Shown piece by piece: positions 42,981-51,739 of a stretch of DNA of 64,000 bases. The notes below the pieces were generated by a model that had not been told where the DNA came from, searched no databases, and saw nothing but the letters and a program-made list of their open reading frames with translations. The position numbers and the translations under genes are program-made. Every line of letters begins with the position of its first letter. Position 1 is the first letter of the stretch. Origin of the DNA: HXMU1428-3 sp965215715 (GTDB taxonomy: Bacteria > Pseudomonadota > Alphaproteobacteria > Rhizobiales > HXMU1428-3); the NCBI GenBank assembly GCA_965215715.1, contig OZ244129.1, forward strand, positions 310,001 to 374,000, written 5' to 3'.

Positions 42981-43072
42981 CCCAATACGGGGCCCACTTT
43001 TGGGTGAAACGCACTTTTTTCTTGAAGTGTTTCAGTTGTCCCAAAACCGGGATCCACTTTAGGTGAAACGCT
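42981..43072 (+). repeat. Two tandem copies of short repeat B upstream of ftsZ
   Basis: CCCAATACGGGGCCCACTTT... at 42981-43012 and CCCAAAACCGGGATCCACTT... at 43040-43072, each ending in GGTGAAACGC. The second ends 21 bp before the ftsZ start. They can form small hairpins in the ftsZ leader; the first retains CCCA/TGGG pairing only partly. Confidence 0.7.
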
Positions 43073-43093
43073 CTCATTAAAGCGGGGAATAAC

Positions 43094-45001
43094 ATGAATT
43101 CAAATAGCCATCATTTTCAAGAGCTGAGACCGCGCATCATCGTTATGGGTGTGGGCGGTGCTGGTGGCAATGCGGTCAACAATATGATTGCATCTGGCTT
43201 GCAAGGGGTAGAGTTTGTTGCGGCCAACACCGATGCGCAAGCGCTTTCTATGTCTGGCGCAGATGTTCGCTTTCAGCTGGGTGCCAATTTAACGGAAGGA
43301 TTGGGGGCTGGCTCTAATCCTGAAATTGGTGAAGGGGCAGCAGAGGAAGTTTTGGATGAAATGCGCCAATTGCTTGATGGGGCAAATATGGTGTTCGTTG
43401 CTTGTGGTATGGGCGGGGGTACCGGCACGGGGGCGGCCCCTGTTGTGGCGCGCGTTGCCCAAGATATGGGTGTGCTAACCGTTGCTGTTGTGACCAAGCC
43501 GTTTCATTTTGAAGGGCGCCGCCGGATGCGTATTGCTGAGGCTGGCATTGAGCAATTGCGCAAGCATGTTGATACGATGATTGTTATTCCCAATCAGAAT
43601 TTATTTCGCTTGGCTAATGAGCAGACCACTTTTGCTGATAGTTTTCGTTTGGCTGATCAGGTGTTGAATTCAGGTGTTTCTTGTGTGACAGACCTGATTA
43701 TGAAAGAAGGCTTGATTAACCTGGACTTTGCTGACGTTAAAACAGTTATCACTGAAATGGGTGCAGCTGTTATGGGCACTGGGTTGGCGCATGGGGAAAA
43801 CCGGGCTGAAAAGGCTGCCGAAGAGGCCATTTCTAACCCTTTGATTGACGATATTTCTCTGGCCGGGGCCAAGGGGTTGTTGATTTCAATTTCTGGCGGT
43901 GCTGACATGACCTTGTTTGAGGTTGATGAAGTGGCTAGCCGGATCCGGCGTGAGGTCGATCCTGATGCCAATATTATTGTTGGGGCCACCTTTGATGATC
44001 ATTTACAGGGACATTTGCGGGTCTCGCTTGTGGCCTCAGGCCTTAATCATGCTCATCCGAAATCTATGCATGAAGAGGCTGACCGGGCGCGCATGGAGCA
44101 AGATGCTAAGCTTGAGCAAGAGGGCTTGAAAGAGCCCGGGCCTGGGTTAAATGACCGTTTGAAAGAACTTGATCCTCAAAATTTGAGAGCGCCCGGGCAA
44201 AAGGGAGCTGGGCAGCATCTTGTCCAGCATGATCTTACACGACCTGATAGGCCTGGTATGGAATCTGCTGTTGGCACGCATATGCCGCCAGTTGCTAAAG
44301 GGGGAGCACAAGACAAGGGACAAGTTCAGATTAAGAACAGGCCTCCCCGGTTTATGTCTGATAATGTGCGCACGGAAACTGGAGACCAGGGTGGTTTTGA
44401 TGAACGTGGGCAGATAGCCAATAGTGATGAATTGGCTCAAGGTCGCTCGTTTGTTGCCAGAGCGCCTCAAGCTGTTCAGCGCCCAGTGCGCCGTATGCCG
44501 CGGGTGGATGAATTGCCAGTTACGGGGCAAAACCAGCTTCGGGCTTACCAAGAACAAAGAGCTGCTGTTGAACCGGTTGAGCAGAAAAAAAAGGTTGGCT
44601 TTTTTGACCGCATTACTGGGCGCAATCGGGCCAAGGAAGACCCTGAACACCCCTCTTTATCTGGACAGGAACAATTTCCCGATGATGACCCCACTTCGGC
44701 TGAAGGGGAGTATCGCGCTCACCCTCCAGTGGTTGAGGGGTATGGACAACGCCCGCCTGCACCGGCTCCTGTCCGTGTGCAAACTGGTGAACCCAGACGT
44801 CAAGATTTTTCAGAGCCAGGTTTTGCTGGCCAGCAAAGATCGCAAGGATATGGTGAAGATGTCGTTCATACTGGAGATCAGCAGCAAGAGCGATATCCCA
44901 CAATCGAGGTTCCCAAAGCTTCATCGGAGTTTGACAATGGTGCTGATGAGGACGAACCTATTGCAGATATTCCCCCCTTTTTAAGAAAAAACAATAATTA
45001 G
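43094..45001 (+). CDS. ftsZ: Cell division protein FtsZ, long-tailed form
   Basis: A 635-residue tubulin-like GTPase that forms the Z ring. Core domain residues about 10-320: VGVGGAGGNAVNNMI, tubulin signature GGGTGTG at 107-113, and the T7 loop GLINLDFADVKTVI, which completes the neighbour's GTPase site. A Pro/Gln/Glu/Arg-rich disordered linker (about 325-620) follows. The C-terminal peptide IADIPPFLRKNNN binds FtsA and other partners. Long linkers are normal in Hyphomicrobiales FtsZ, compared with 383 residues in E. coli. AGCGGGG lies about 8 nt before ATG 43094. Confidence 0.96.
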   Translation: MNSNSHHFQELRPRIIVMGVGGAGGNAVNNMIASGLQGVEFVAANTDAQALSMSGADVRFQLGANLTEGLGAGSNPEIGEGAAEEVLDEMRQLLDGANMVFVACGMGGGTGTGAAPVVARVAQDMGVLTVAVVTKPFHFEGRRRMRIAEAGIEQLRKHVDTMIVIPNQNLFRLANEQTTFADSFRLADQVLNSGVSCVTDLIMKEGLINLDFADVKTVITEMGAAVMGTGLAHGENRAEKAAEEAISNPLIDDISLAGAKGLLISISGGADMTLFEVDEVASRIRREVDPDANIIVGATFDDHLQGHLRVSLVASGLNHAHPKSMHEEADRARMEQDAKLEQEGLKEPGPGLNDRLKELDPQNLRAPGQKGAGQHLVQHDLTRPDRPGMESAVGTHMPPVAKGGAQDKGQVQIKNRPPRFMSDNVRTETGDQGGFDERGQIANSDELAQGRSFVARAPQAVQRPVRRMPRVDELPVTGQNQLRAYQEQRAAVEPVEQKKKVGFFDRITGRNRAKEDPEHPSLSGQEQFPDDDPTSAEGEYRAHPPVVEGYGQRPPAPAPVRVQTGEPRRQDFSEPGFAGQQRSQGYGEDVVHTGDQQQERYPTIEVPKASSEFDNGADEDEPIADIPPFLRKNNN

Positions 45002-45675
45002 CGTTTTGGTGGTTTTTGGTTTGGTTCATTAGGTTGCCAAATACGTTGGTAACTTCGTTTTTCATGAAATTAGATGACATTTTGAGTATGTTGAGGCCTT
45101 GTATTATGCAAGGAACTTTTGCGCTTGTGTGCCAAAATGGCTGTTAAAACGATTCACTGATCTGGCCTTATGTGTACAATTTGTGAGGTTTTTGTGAAGA
45201 CTTTTTCAAGCCTTTTGAAAAAAGTAATAAATATCAATATCTTAACGTTGGTAACAGACTGTAAGAAACCGTGATTTGTGAATTTGTATGGGTCTAGGTA
45301 TGTTTAAAAAATAATAAAACTGCAGACTGTTATAGTTAAGCTTTTGTTAACTTTTGGTTTGAGGGATGAGGGACTTAATTTCTTGTTTCTTAAAGTAAAT
45401 TAAAAGAGCAAATGGGTTGCAAAACAAAGCATATAAAAAATGAGAAGATCGTTTTAAGACGGCGCGCATTTTAAGGTTTGTTTTGTTGATTTGTTCTTAA
45501 AGGTGAGTGTTACATTTTGTGGAAGGTGCATTCATCAGTTTTAAGAGTTGATTTTATCATTCTGTGGGTCAAGGGGGGCTCCAAGATTGCGAGTTAGGGC
45601 TTATGAGGCGTCGTAAGTTTCCTTAGCGTTCTGGATGTCTAGAGAAGACAGGGTTTGAACAGAGGGTTAACTCTT
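45002..45675 (+). promoter_or_regulatory. 674-bp ftsZ-lpxC intergenic region with CtrA box
   Basis: No gene is visible. Near 45200-45226 a hairpin (ACTTTTTCAA / TTGAAAAAAGT) may terminate ftsZ transcription. An exact CtrA consensus lies at 45336-45351. The region from 45360 to 45650 probably holds the lpxC promoter. The unusual length for a dcw gap suggests independent control of lpxC. Confidence 0.5.
45336..45351 (+). promoter_or_regulatory. CtrA box between ftsZ and lpxC
   Basis: TTAA-GCTTTTG-TTAAC is an exact match to TTAA-N7-TTAAC, 340 bp before the lpxC start. Binding by CtrA is inferred. It might couple lipid A synthesis, or a transcript starting here, to the cell cycle. Confidence 0.55.
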
Positions 45676-46743
45676 ATGGGTGATTTATCAATCGGGGCGA
45701 AAGGTGCTGAGATGCTGGGGGACAATGCATCCTCTTCTCTTAAGCTGAAAAAATCAAAAATGAATGGACGGCCTTATCTTGGTGCCAAGCAGACGACCAT
45801 TGGTCGTGCTGTTGCACTTACTGGGGTTGGTGTCCATTCTGGGGCGCCTGTTTCCATTACATTACAACCAGCAGACATGAACACGGGCATTCGGTTTGCG
45901 GTTTCTCACCAGGATAAAGATGTTGAGATTAAAGCCCATTGTGAATTTGTTGACAGTTTGACGCTTTGTACTGTTTTAAGCAGCAAATGCGGCGCTTTGG
46001 TTGCGACTGTTGAACATTTAATGGCTGCCTTGCGCGGTATGTCGATTGATAATGTTGTTGTTGAAATTGACAGCGGTGAAGTGCCGATTATGGATGGCAG
46101 TGCCATGCCATTTGTGCGGTCTATTGAAGAGGCGGGCACTGTTGAGCTGGATGCGCCGCGCCGCTATATTAAAGTTTTGAAGCCTATTCAGGTTGAAGAA
46201 AAGGGATGCTGGGGGCAGTTGCTGCCTTTTAATGGCTTCCGTCTTGATGTGGAAATTGATTTTGAAACCCCTGTTATTGGGCGGCAACGCTTTGTATCTG
46301 ATATGAACCCTGAGGTTTTCCGCGATGAATTGGCGCGGGCGCGCACATTTGGGTTTATGGCTGATGTTGAAAAGCTATGGGCTGGTGGGCATGCGCTTGG
46401 GGCTTCACTTGATAACACTGTTGCCATTGATGATGATAAAGTTGTAAACCGTGAGGGTCTGCGCTTTGCCGATGAGTTTGTGCGTCACAAAGCCCTGGAT
46501 GCCGTTGGCGATTTAGGCCTTGCAGGCTATCCATTGCTGTGTAGCTATAAATCTTATCGCGGTGGGCATGCTTTGAATGCTAAGGCTGTTCAGGCATTGC
46601 TTGCAGATGAAGAGGCCTGGACCTTTGTTGACGCGCCATTTGTAGCCCCTGCTAGGGTTGCAACAAGTGATGGTTTGGTTAATGAACAATCGACTGGTTC
46701 AGCTGTTATGGTAGCAGCAAATTTCGCAGCGGACCGAAATTAA
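45676..46743 (+). CDS. lpxC: UDP-3-O-acyl-N-acetylglucosamine deacetylase LpxC
   Basis: A 355-residue zinc deacetylase, the committed step of lipid A synthesis. ATG 45676 (AGAGG about 10 nt upstream) is used. The conserved core starts at KQTTIGRAVALTGVGVHSG (about residue 38), so there is an extra N-terminal tail of about 30 residues; an internal ATG at 45760 would remove it but has no ribosome binding site. Zinc and catalytic motifs: TVEHLMAALRGM, LDNTVAIDDDKVVNREGLRF, RHKALDAVGDLGLAG and GGHALNAKAVQAL. A terminator follows. Confidence 0.95.
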   Translation: MGDLSIGAKGAEMLGDNASSSLKLKKSKMNGRPYLGAKQTTIGRAVALTGVGVHSGAPVSITLQPADMNTGIRFAVSHQDKDVEIKAHCEFVDSLTLCTVLSSKCGALVATVEHLMAALRGMSIDNVVVEIDSGEVPIMDGSAMPFVRSIEEAGTVELDAPRRYIKVLKPIQVEEKGCWGQLLPFNGFRLDVEIDFETPVIGRQRFVSDMNPEVFRDELARARTFGFMADVEKLWAGGHALGASLDNTVAIDDDKVVNREGLRFADEFVRHKALDAVGDLGLAGYPLLCSYKSYRGGHALNAKAVQALLADEEAWTFVDAPFVAPARVATSDGLVNEQSTGSAVMVAANFAADRN

Positions 46744-46777
46744 GCTGTTTTGCTTTCTTTTTGAGTGAATTTTTGTT

Positions 46778-46810
46778 AAAGGCGGGTGAAAGACACCTGC
46801 CTTTTGTTTT
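46778..46810 (+). terminator. Rho-independent terminator after lpxC
   Basis: AAAGGCGGGTG and CACCTGCCTTTT arms around a 5-nt loop, followed by TTTTGTTTT. One internal mismatch. It lies 35 bp past the lpxC stop. Confidence 0.8.
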
Positions 46811-46913
46811 AAAAATTCGTATAATTGGCATAGAATCTCCATATTTGTAATGTCTTGATATTGTTTATAATGTCTTGATACTGTTTTAATTATTTCCTTT
46901 GGGGGAGTTTATT

Positions 46914-47822
46914 GTGAGCTTTAAGCAAGCAGCTTTTGTTTCTGTCATACTTATGATGACCTCATTGTTAGGGGGGTGCTCTTCTCCGTCTTTCAGTGAT
47001 ATTGGGTCGTCTGTTGGCTCTCTTGGGGGGTGGTTTGGTGGGGATTCGAAAGAATATCTTGACCCTGAACAGGTTGAACCGGCTGAAAAACTTTATAGTG
47101 AGGCCAATCAAATGCTGAATGGGGGCAAGTATAGAGAGGCCGCTAAAAAATTTGAAGATGTAGATAGATTGCATCCTTACTCTCCTTTGGCGCGTCGCTC
47201 TATTGTGATGGCGGCTTATGCAAATTATAAAAATGGTAAATATACTGAGGCGATTGCAGGGGGTAAACGTTATGCGACTTTGCATCCAGGCACGAAAGAG
47301 GCCGCTTTAGCCCAGCATGTGGTTGCCATGTCTTATTATGATCAAATCGCTGATCCCAAGCGTGATCAAAAACGCACGAAAAAGGCGCTTGAATCGCTGC
47401 AGACTTTGGTCCGTCGTTATCCCGATTCGCGTTATTCAGGGGAAGCGCGCAATAAAATTAGAGTTGCAAAAGATGTATTGGCTGCTGCTGATATGAATGT
47501 GGGCCGGTATTATTTGAACCGCAAAAATTATTTAGCGGCGATTAACCGATTTAAGTCTGTGGTTAAAAACTATCAAGATACCCAGCATGTTGAAGAGGCT
47601 TTGGCGCGCATGGCTGAGGCCTATATGGCGCTTGGCATTGCCTCTGAAGCGCAAACAGCTGGTGCTATTTTGGGGCACAACTTTCCAGACTCGCCTTGGT
47701 ATAAGGATACATATGTTTTGCTAAAATCAGGTGGTTTAGCGCCGCGTGAAAACAGTGGGTCTTGGCTTGCTAAAACGTGGAAAAATGCTGTTGATACAGC
47801 AAAGAATATTAATCCGCTATAA
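46914..47822 (+). CDS. bamD: Outer membrane assembly lipoprotein BamD
   Basis: A 302-residue lipoprotein of the BAM complex that inserts beta-barrel proteins. GTG 46914 is chosen because GGGGGAG lies 6 nt upstream and the protein then starts with a lipoprotein signal (SFKQAAFVSVILMMTSLLGG) and lipobox LGGC, Cys22. Five TPR-like repeats follow (about 55-260), including ARRSIVMAAYANYKNGKYTE and YYLNRKNYLAAINRFKSVV. A C-terminal SWLAKTWKNAVD helix is typical. It follows lpxC as in other alphaproteobacteria. Confidence 0.93.
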   Translation: MSFKQAAFVSVILMMTSLLGGCSSPSFSDIGSSVGSLGGWFGGDSKEYLDPEQVEPAEKLYSEANQMLNGGKYREAAKKFEDVDRLHPYSPLARRSIVMAAYANYKNGKYTEAIAGGKRYATLHPGTKEAALAQHVVAMSYYDQIADPKRDQKRTKKALESLQTLVRRYPDSRYSGEARNKIRVAKDVLAAADMNVGRYYLNRKNYLAAINRFKSVVKNYQDTQHVEEALARMAEAYMALGIASEAQTAGAILGHNFPDSPWYKDTYVLLKSGGLAPRENSGSWLAKTWKNAVDTAKNINPL

Positions 47823-47846
47823 TTTGTTTTTTATAAATTTGTCTGA

Positions 47847-47880
47847 AAAACGCGGTCCTTGAGTGTGGGCCGCGTTTTTT
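47847..47880 (+). terminator. Rho-independent terminator after bamD
   Basis: AAAACGCGGTCC and GGGCCGCGTTTT arms with an 8-nt loop, then a T run. It lies 25 bp past bamD. Confidence 0.85.
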
Positions 47881-47908
47881 ATTGGGATTATCTTCTGGGG
47901 CTTGCGAC

Positions 47909-48034
47909 GTGCCTTAAAATCTCATGGTTAGACTTTGGCATTTTAAATCCCCTTTTCAAGGGTGGAGATGAACGTGAGCCCCCCTTGACAAGGGGATTTA
48001 AAATGCAAAAATCTCACCATGAGATTTAAGGCAC
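47909..48034 (+). repeat. Long palindromic element, copy 4 (bamD-ligA gap)
   Basis: 126 bp. Outer arms GTGCCTTAAAATCTCATG and CATGAGATTTAAGGCAC (one extra A on the left). The inner stem GCATTTT, 10-mer AAATCCCCTT, TCAAGGG faces CCCTTGA, C, and the exact complement AAGGGGATTT, AAAATGC. The loop contains GAGATGAACGTGAG. It occupies the site where recN is normally found. Confidence 0.9.
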
Positions 48035-48093
48035 AGCTTAGGCGCTTGAAGCTGTTTTTATAGAACAAATTAAAAAGAAAAAGGGCTTTAAGA

Positions 48094-50208
48094 GTGGGCA
48101 AAGATTTGGCTTCAGTTGATGTTGATGATCTGGAAAAGCAAGAAGCGCTGGTTGAATTAAAGCGTTTGGCCCAAGAGATTGCTCACCATGATCAGCTCTA
48201 TCATGGGCAAGATAATCCTGAAATTAGTGATGCTGACTATGACGCTTTGCGTCGGCGCAATGAGGCGCTTGAGGCACGGTTTCCTAACCTTGTTTTGAAA
48301 GAAAGCCCTTCTTTGAAAGTTGGCGGGCAGATTTTAGACGGGTTTGAGAAGGCGCGGCATGATGTACCGATGCTTTCACTGGGCAATGCTTTTGAACGCC
48401 AAGATGTGGTTGATTTTTTGGACCGTGTGCGCCGGTTTTTAAGTATGGATGGGGGTGAAGATTTAGCCGTTGTGGCTGAGCCTAAGATCGATGGGCTATC
48501 TATTTCTTTGACTTATGATCAGGGGAAATTGGTGCGTGCCGCCACACGCGGGGATGGCCAGGTGGGGGAAAATGTGACCCATAACATCCTGACCATTCAA
48601 GAGATCCTACACACGCTTAAGGGCAAAAACATACCGCCAAAATTAGAGGTGCGCGGGGAAGTTTATATGGCGCATCAGGATTTTGAGGCGCTTAATGAGG
48701 CCCATCTGGCACAAGAGAATAAAGTTTTCGCCAATCCGCGTAATGCAGCGGCTGGCTCTTTGCGGCAATTGGATTCTTCCATCACGGCCAGCCGGCCCTT
48801 GCGGTTTTTTGCCTATAGTGTGGCTGAGCCGGAGCTACTATCTGCCAAAACCCATAGTGACATATTGGGCTGTTTTAAAAAGTGGGGCTTGCCTGTGAAC
48901 CCTTTGACCAAGATTTGTCATAGTGTTGATGAGCTGATTGGTGCGCATCAAGAGATTGAAGGGCAAAGGGCGGCGCTTGGCTATGACATAGATGGCATGG
49001 TTTACAAGATTGATAATTTGGGGTTGCAGGCAAGGTTGGGGTTTGTTTCACGCGCCCCGCGTTGGGCGATTGCGCATAAGTTTGCAGCGGAAAAGGCTGT
49101 CACGCAATTGGAGGCCATTGACATTCAAGTGGGGCGCACAGGGGCTTTAACGCCGGTTGCAAAATTAAAACCGGTGACGGTGGGCGGTGTGGTTGTCTCT
49201 AATGCCAATTTGCACAATGAGGATGAGATTGAGCGCAAAGATGTGCGCGTGGGTGATTGGGTGCTGGTACAACGGGCTGGGGACGTGATCCCGCAAGTGG
49301 TGGAGGTTTTAACAGACAAGCGGGAAGGCGCGCTTGAGGTTTATGAGTTTCCAACCATTTGCCCGGCCTGCGGGTCTCCGGCTGTGCGCGAAAAAGATGA
49401 AAAAACGGGAAAAGAAGATGCGGTGCGCCGGTGTACGGGGGGCTTTATTTGTCCGGCGCAAGCGGTGGAGCGGTTGAAGCATTTTGTGTCTCGCAATGCG
49501 TTTGACATTGAAGGGTTAGGAGATAAGCAGATCAGCGCGTTTTATGAAGGGGGCCGGGTTATGGCCCCGGCTGATTTGTTTACCTTACAGCAACGTGATG
49601 CCCGCCATGAGACGCCTTTGCAAGAGGTTGAGGGGTGGGGGGAGAAATCAGCCACCAATCTTTGGGGTGCGATTGAGGAGCGTCGTACCATTGGGCTTGA
49701 TCGGTTCATTTATGCCCTTGGCATTCGCCATGTGGGCGAGACAACCGCGCGCGATTTGGCCCGTTATTATGAAACAGCCCCAAATTGGATTGAGCAAATG
49801 AGCTTGGCCCAAGAGCCCACCAGTGAAGCTTTTCTTGAATTGCAAAATATTGATGGCATTGGCCAAGTGGTGGCCAAAAGCCTTGTGGACTTTTTTCAAG
49901 CTGAGCGGAATGTGCAACAGGTTCAAGCCCTTTTGGATGAGATAAATGTTGAGCCGGTTGCGTTTGAGGAGGTTGCCTCTTCAGTGAGTGATAAAACCAT
50001 TGTTTTTACCGGTAAGCTTGAGCTGATGAGCCGGTCTGAGGCCAAAGCCCAGGCGGAGCGTTTGGGGGCAAAGGTGGCAGGTTCCGTTTCCAATAAGACA
50101 GATCTTGTGGTTGCCGGGCCCGGGGCTGGTTCGAAGCTTAAAAAGGCGCAAGAGTTGGGTGTTGAGGTTTTATCTGAGCAAGAGTGGGTTGATATGGTTG
50201 GAGGATGA
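48094..50208 (+). CDS. ligA: NAD-dependent DNA ligase LigA
   Basis: A 704-residue ligase that seals nicks in replication and repair. GTG 48094 with AAGGG upstream. Ia/adenylation domain with the AMP-accepting Lys131 in EPKIDGLS; OB fold; four-Cys zinc finger (CPACGSPAV ... RCTGGFICPAQ, about 420-455); HhH repeats (IEGLGDKQ, LQNIDGIGQVVAKSL); C-terminal BRCT domain (about 628-703) from DKTIVFTGKLELMSRSEAK. Full usual length. Confidence 0.96.
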   Translation: MGKDLASVDVDDLEKQEALVELKRLAQEIAHHDQLYHGQDNPEISDADYDALRRRNEALEARFPNLVLKESPSLKVGGQILDGFEKARHDVPMLSLGNAFERQDVVDFLDRVRRFLSMDGGEDLAVVAEPKIDGLSISLTYDQGKLVRAATRGDGQVGENVTHNILTIQEILHTLKGKNIPPKLEVRGEVYMAHQDFEALNEAHLAQENKVFANPRNAAAGSLRQLDSSITASRPLRFFAYSVAEPELLSAKTHSDILGCFKKWGLPVNPLTKICHSVDELIGAHQEIEGQRAALGYDIDGMVYKIDNLGLQARLGFVSRAPRWAIAHKFAAEKAVTQLEAIDIQVGRTGALTPVAKLKPVTVGGVVVSNANLHNEDEIERKDVRVGDWVLVQRAGDVIPQVVEVLTDKREGALEVYEFPTICPACGSPAVREKDEKTGKEDAVRRCTGGFICPAQAVERLKHFVSRNAFDIEGLGDKQISAFYEGGRVMAPADLFTLQQRDARHETPLQEVEGWGEKSATNLWGAIEERRTIGLDRFIYALGIRHVGETTARDLARYYETAPNWIEQMSLAQEPTSEAFLELQNIDGIGQVVAKSLVDFFQAERNVQQVQALLDEINVEPVAFEEVASSVSDKTIVFTGKLELMSRSEAKAQAERLGAKVAGSVSNKTDLVVAGPGAGSKLKKAQELGVEVLSEQEWVDMVGG

Positions 50209-50223
50209 GGGTTTTGCCTGTAC

Positions 50224-50526
50224 TTAGGTGAATGTCATGATCTGATTTACAGCTTTGCTTGAAACTGTGCTCATGTCGTAACAGGCCATCCAAGGATGAT
50301 CTGGTGGGATGTCACCCATGCGTTGTTGGGCCGCTTTGGCGCTGGCTTCATCTTGCCAATAGACAAAATCTTGATAGCCATCCTTGTCTGTGTTGCGGTT
50401 GATTTCCCATTTAAGAAAGCCGGGTTGTTTTTTCATCCAGATTTGCAAAATGTCTTGAGCGGCGGCGTACAGTTTGTCTTCATCACTCGTCTCAGACAAT
50501 TTGTAGCTTATTATGTCTATGTACAT
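50224..50526 (-). CDS. Small ABM-like (dimeric alpha+beta barrel) protein
   Basis: A 100-residue protein with AAAGAAG 6 nt before ATG 50526. Its secondary-structure pattern is that of the antibiotic-biosynthesis-monooxygenase fold: strand MYIDIISYKL, helix DEDKLYAAAQDILQIWMKKQ, strand GFLKWEINRNTDKDGYQDFV YW, helix SAKAAQQRM, and HPWMACYDMSTVSS. Catalysis cannot be assigned. It follows the FAD monooxygenase gene on the same strand by 46 bp and may be co-transcribed with it; it converges with ligA. Confidence 0.7.
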   Translation of the reverse strand: MYIDIISYKLSETSDEDKLYAAAQDILQIWMKKQPGFLKWEINRNTDKDGYQDFVYWQDEASAKAAQQRMGDIPPDHPWMACYDMSTVSSKAVNQIMTFT

Positions 50527-50572
50527 TGGGTCTTCTTTCAGTGTTGTAATGTTTTGGAAAAATCATACCTTG

Positions 50573-51694
50573 TTAGTGCAGCCATTCTGGCTTGGGGGTG
50601 TCCAGGCCGGTTAAGCGCGCCAGGCCTTGGCGGCGCCATGAGGGTACGCTCATGATGAGCGGGGCAATGAATGACAGCATAAAATCAAACATTATACCGG
50701 GTGCGGTGATTTGTTTTGTTTGTTGTTCTGTCATTTTTAGCACGCGTTTGCCGATGGGATGACGCAGGTGCGTGTATTCATTTTGCCGGTCGTTGGCAAG
50801 AAGATAGGCAAGGGTGGCTGCATCTTCAATGCCCAAATTCATGCCGCGCCCGCCAGCTGGCGAGTGAATATGGGCGGCGTCTCCGGCTAAAAAAGCATTG
50901 CCTTGTTGATAGGTTGCCACTTGGCGGTAGCTGATTTTAAAGGTTGAGTGCCAAATGGTTTTCGTGATTTTTGCTCCTTCGGGCACATTGTTTAGAACAT
51001 CTGGTTGTGAGGAGACAAGCCGGCCATAGCCGGGACCTAAGGGGAAGAAGCCGATGGGGCCTTTGGGTGTGAAATTGACCACAGCGTGATCATAGGGGAA
51101 TGGCCAGTTGCTCAGCTCAACATCTGCCAGGCTCCATTCATCATCAATGCTTTGCCCGTCAAAGGGAATGTTTAAGGCTTTGCGCACGGTGGAATGGGCA
51201 CCATCTGCACCAATGACGATTTGAGGTGAGATTTGTTGCTCTGTTTTTTCGTTGCTGTTCAAGAGGGTGCCTTCAAAGTTTGAAGATGTTTTTTTCAAAG
51301 TTTCAAGGCTGGTGTACCAGTTGACGTCAATGCCTTGCTCGCCCAAGGCTTCAATGAGGATTTCTTCAGTGCGTGATTGGGGCAGAGCGAGGATGAAATT
51401 ATAACGGTGGGGCAAGTCTTGTTTGAGGTTTAGATGCACTTTTGTTTTGTTGTTTTTGCGCATGAGGATGTGGTTGATTTTATTGCCAGCGGCAATGAGC
51501 CGTTCAGAGATGCCCGATTTTTCAAAAATATCTAGTGTGCGCGCGTGAATGGCGAGCGCGCGGCTTTCAGGGGTGGGGACGCCGTCATTATCAATGATCA
51601 TTGGGGTGGCCCCGCGCCTTTTTAATTCTAGGGCTGCTGTTAGCCCGACCGGGCCGGCACCGACAATCAGGATGGGATTGTTTGTCTGTGGCAT
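50573..51694 (-). CDS. FAD-dependent aromatic-ring-type monooxygenase
   Basis: A 373-residue flavoprotein of the PHBH/PheA group. ATG 51694 with AGGGAGA 7 nt upstream is chosen over TTG 51727. Dinucleotide fold ILIVGAGPVGLTAALELKRRG (about 7-26); IGADGAHSTVRKALNIPFDG (about 155), the DG motif; NAFLAGDAAHIHSPAGGRGM (about 265-284), the FAD ribityl site. It uses NAD(P)H and oxygen to hydroxylate a substrate, often a phenol; the actual substrate is unknown. The C-terminal tail extends toward a hydrophobic end (MFDFMLSFIAPLIM). Confidence 0.88.
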   Translation of the reverse strand: MPQTNNPILIVGAGPVGLTAALELKRRGATPMIIDNDGVPTPESRALAIHARTLDIFEKSGISERLIAAGNKINHILMRKNNKTKVHLNLKQDLPHRYNFILALPQSRTEEILIEALGEQGIDVNWYTSLETLKKTSSNFEGTLLNSNEKTEQQISPQIVIGADGAHSTVRKALNIPFDGQSIDDEWSLADVELSNWPFPYDHAVVNFTPKGPIGFFPLGPGYGRLVSSQPDVLNNVPEGAKITKTIWHSTFKISYRQVATYQQGNAFLAGDAAHIHSPAGGRGMNLGIEDAATLAYLLANDRQNEYTHLRHPIGKRVLKMTEQQTKQITAPGIMFDFMLSFIAPLIMSVPSWRRQGLARLTGLDTPKPEWLH

Positions 51695-51739
51695 GGGGGC
51701 ATCTCCCTTGTGTTTAGAAGGGGCCAAGCTAGTTTAAAA

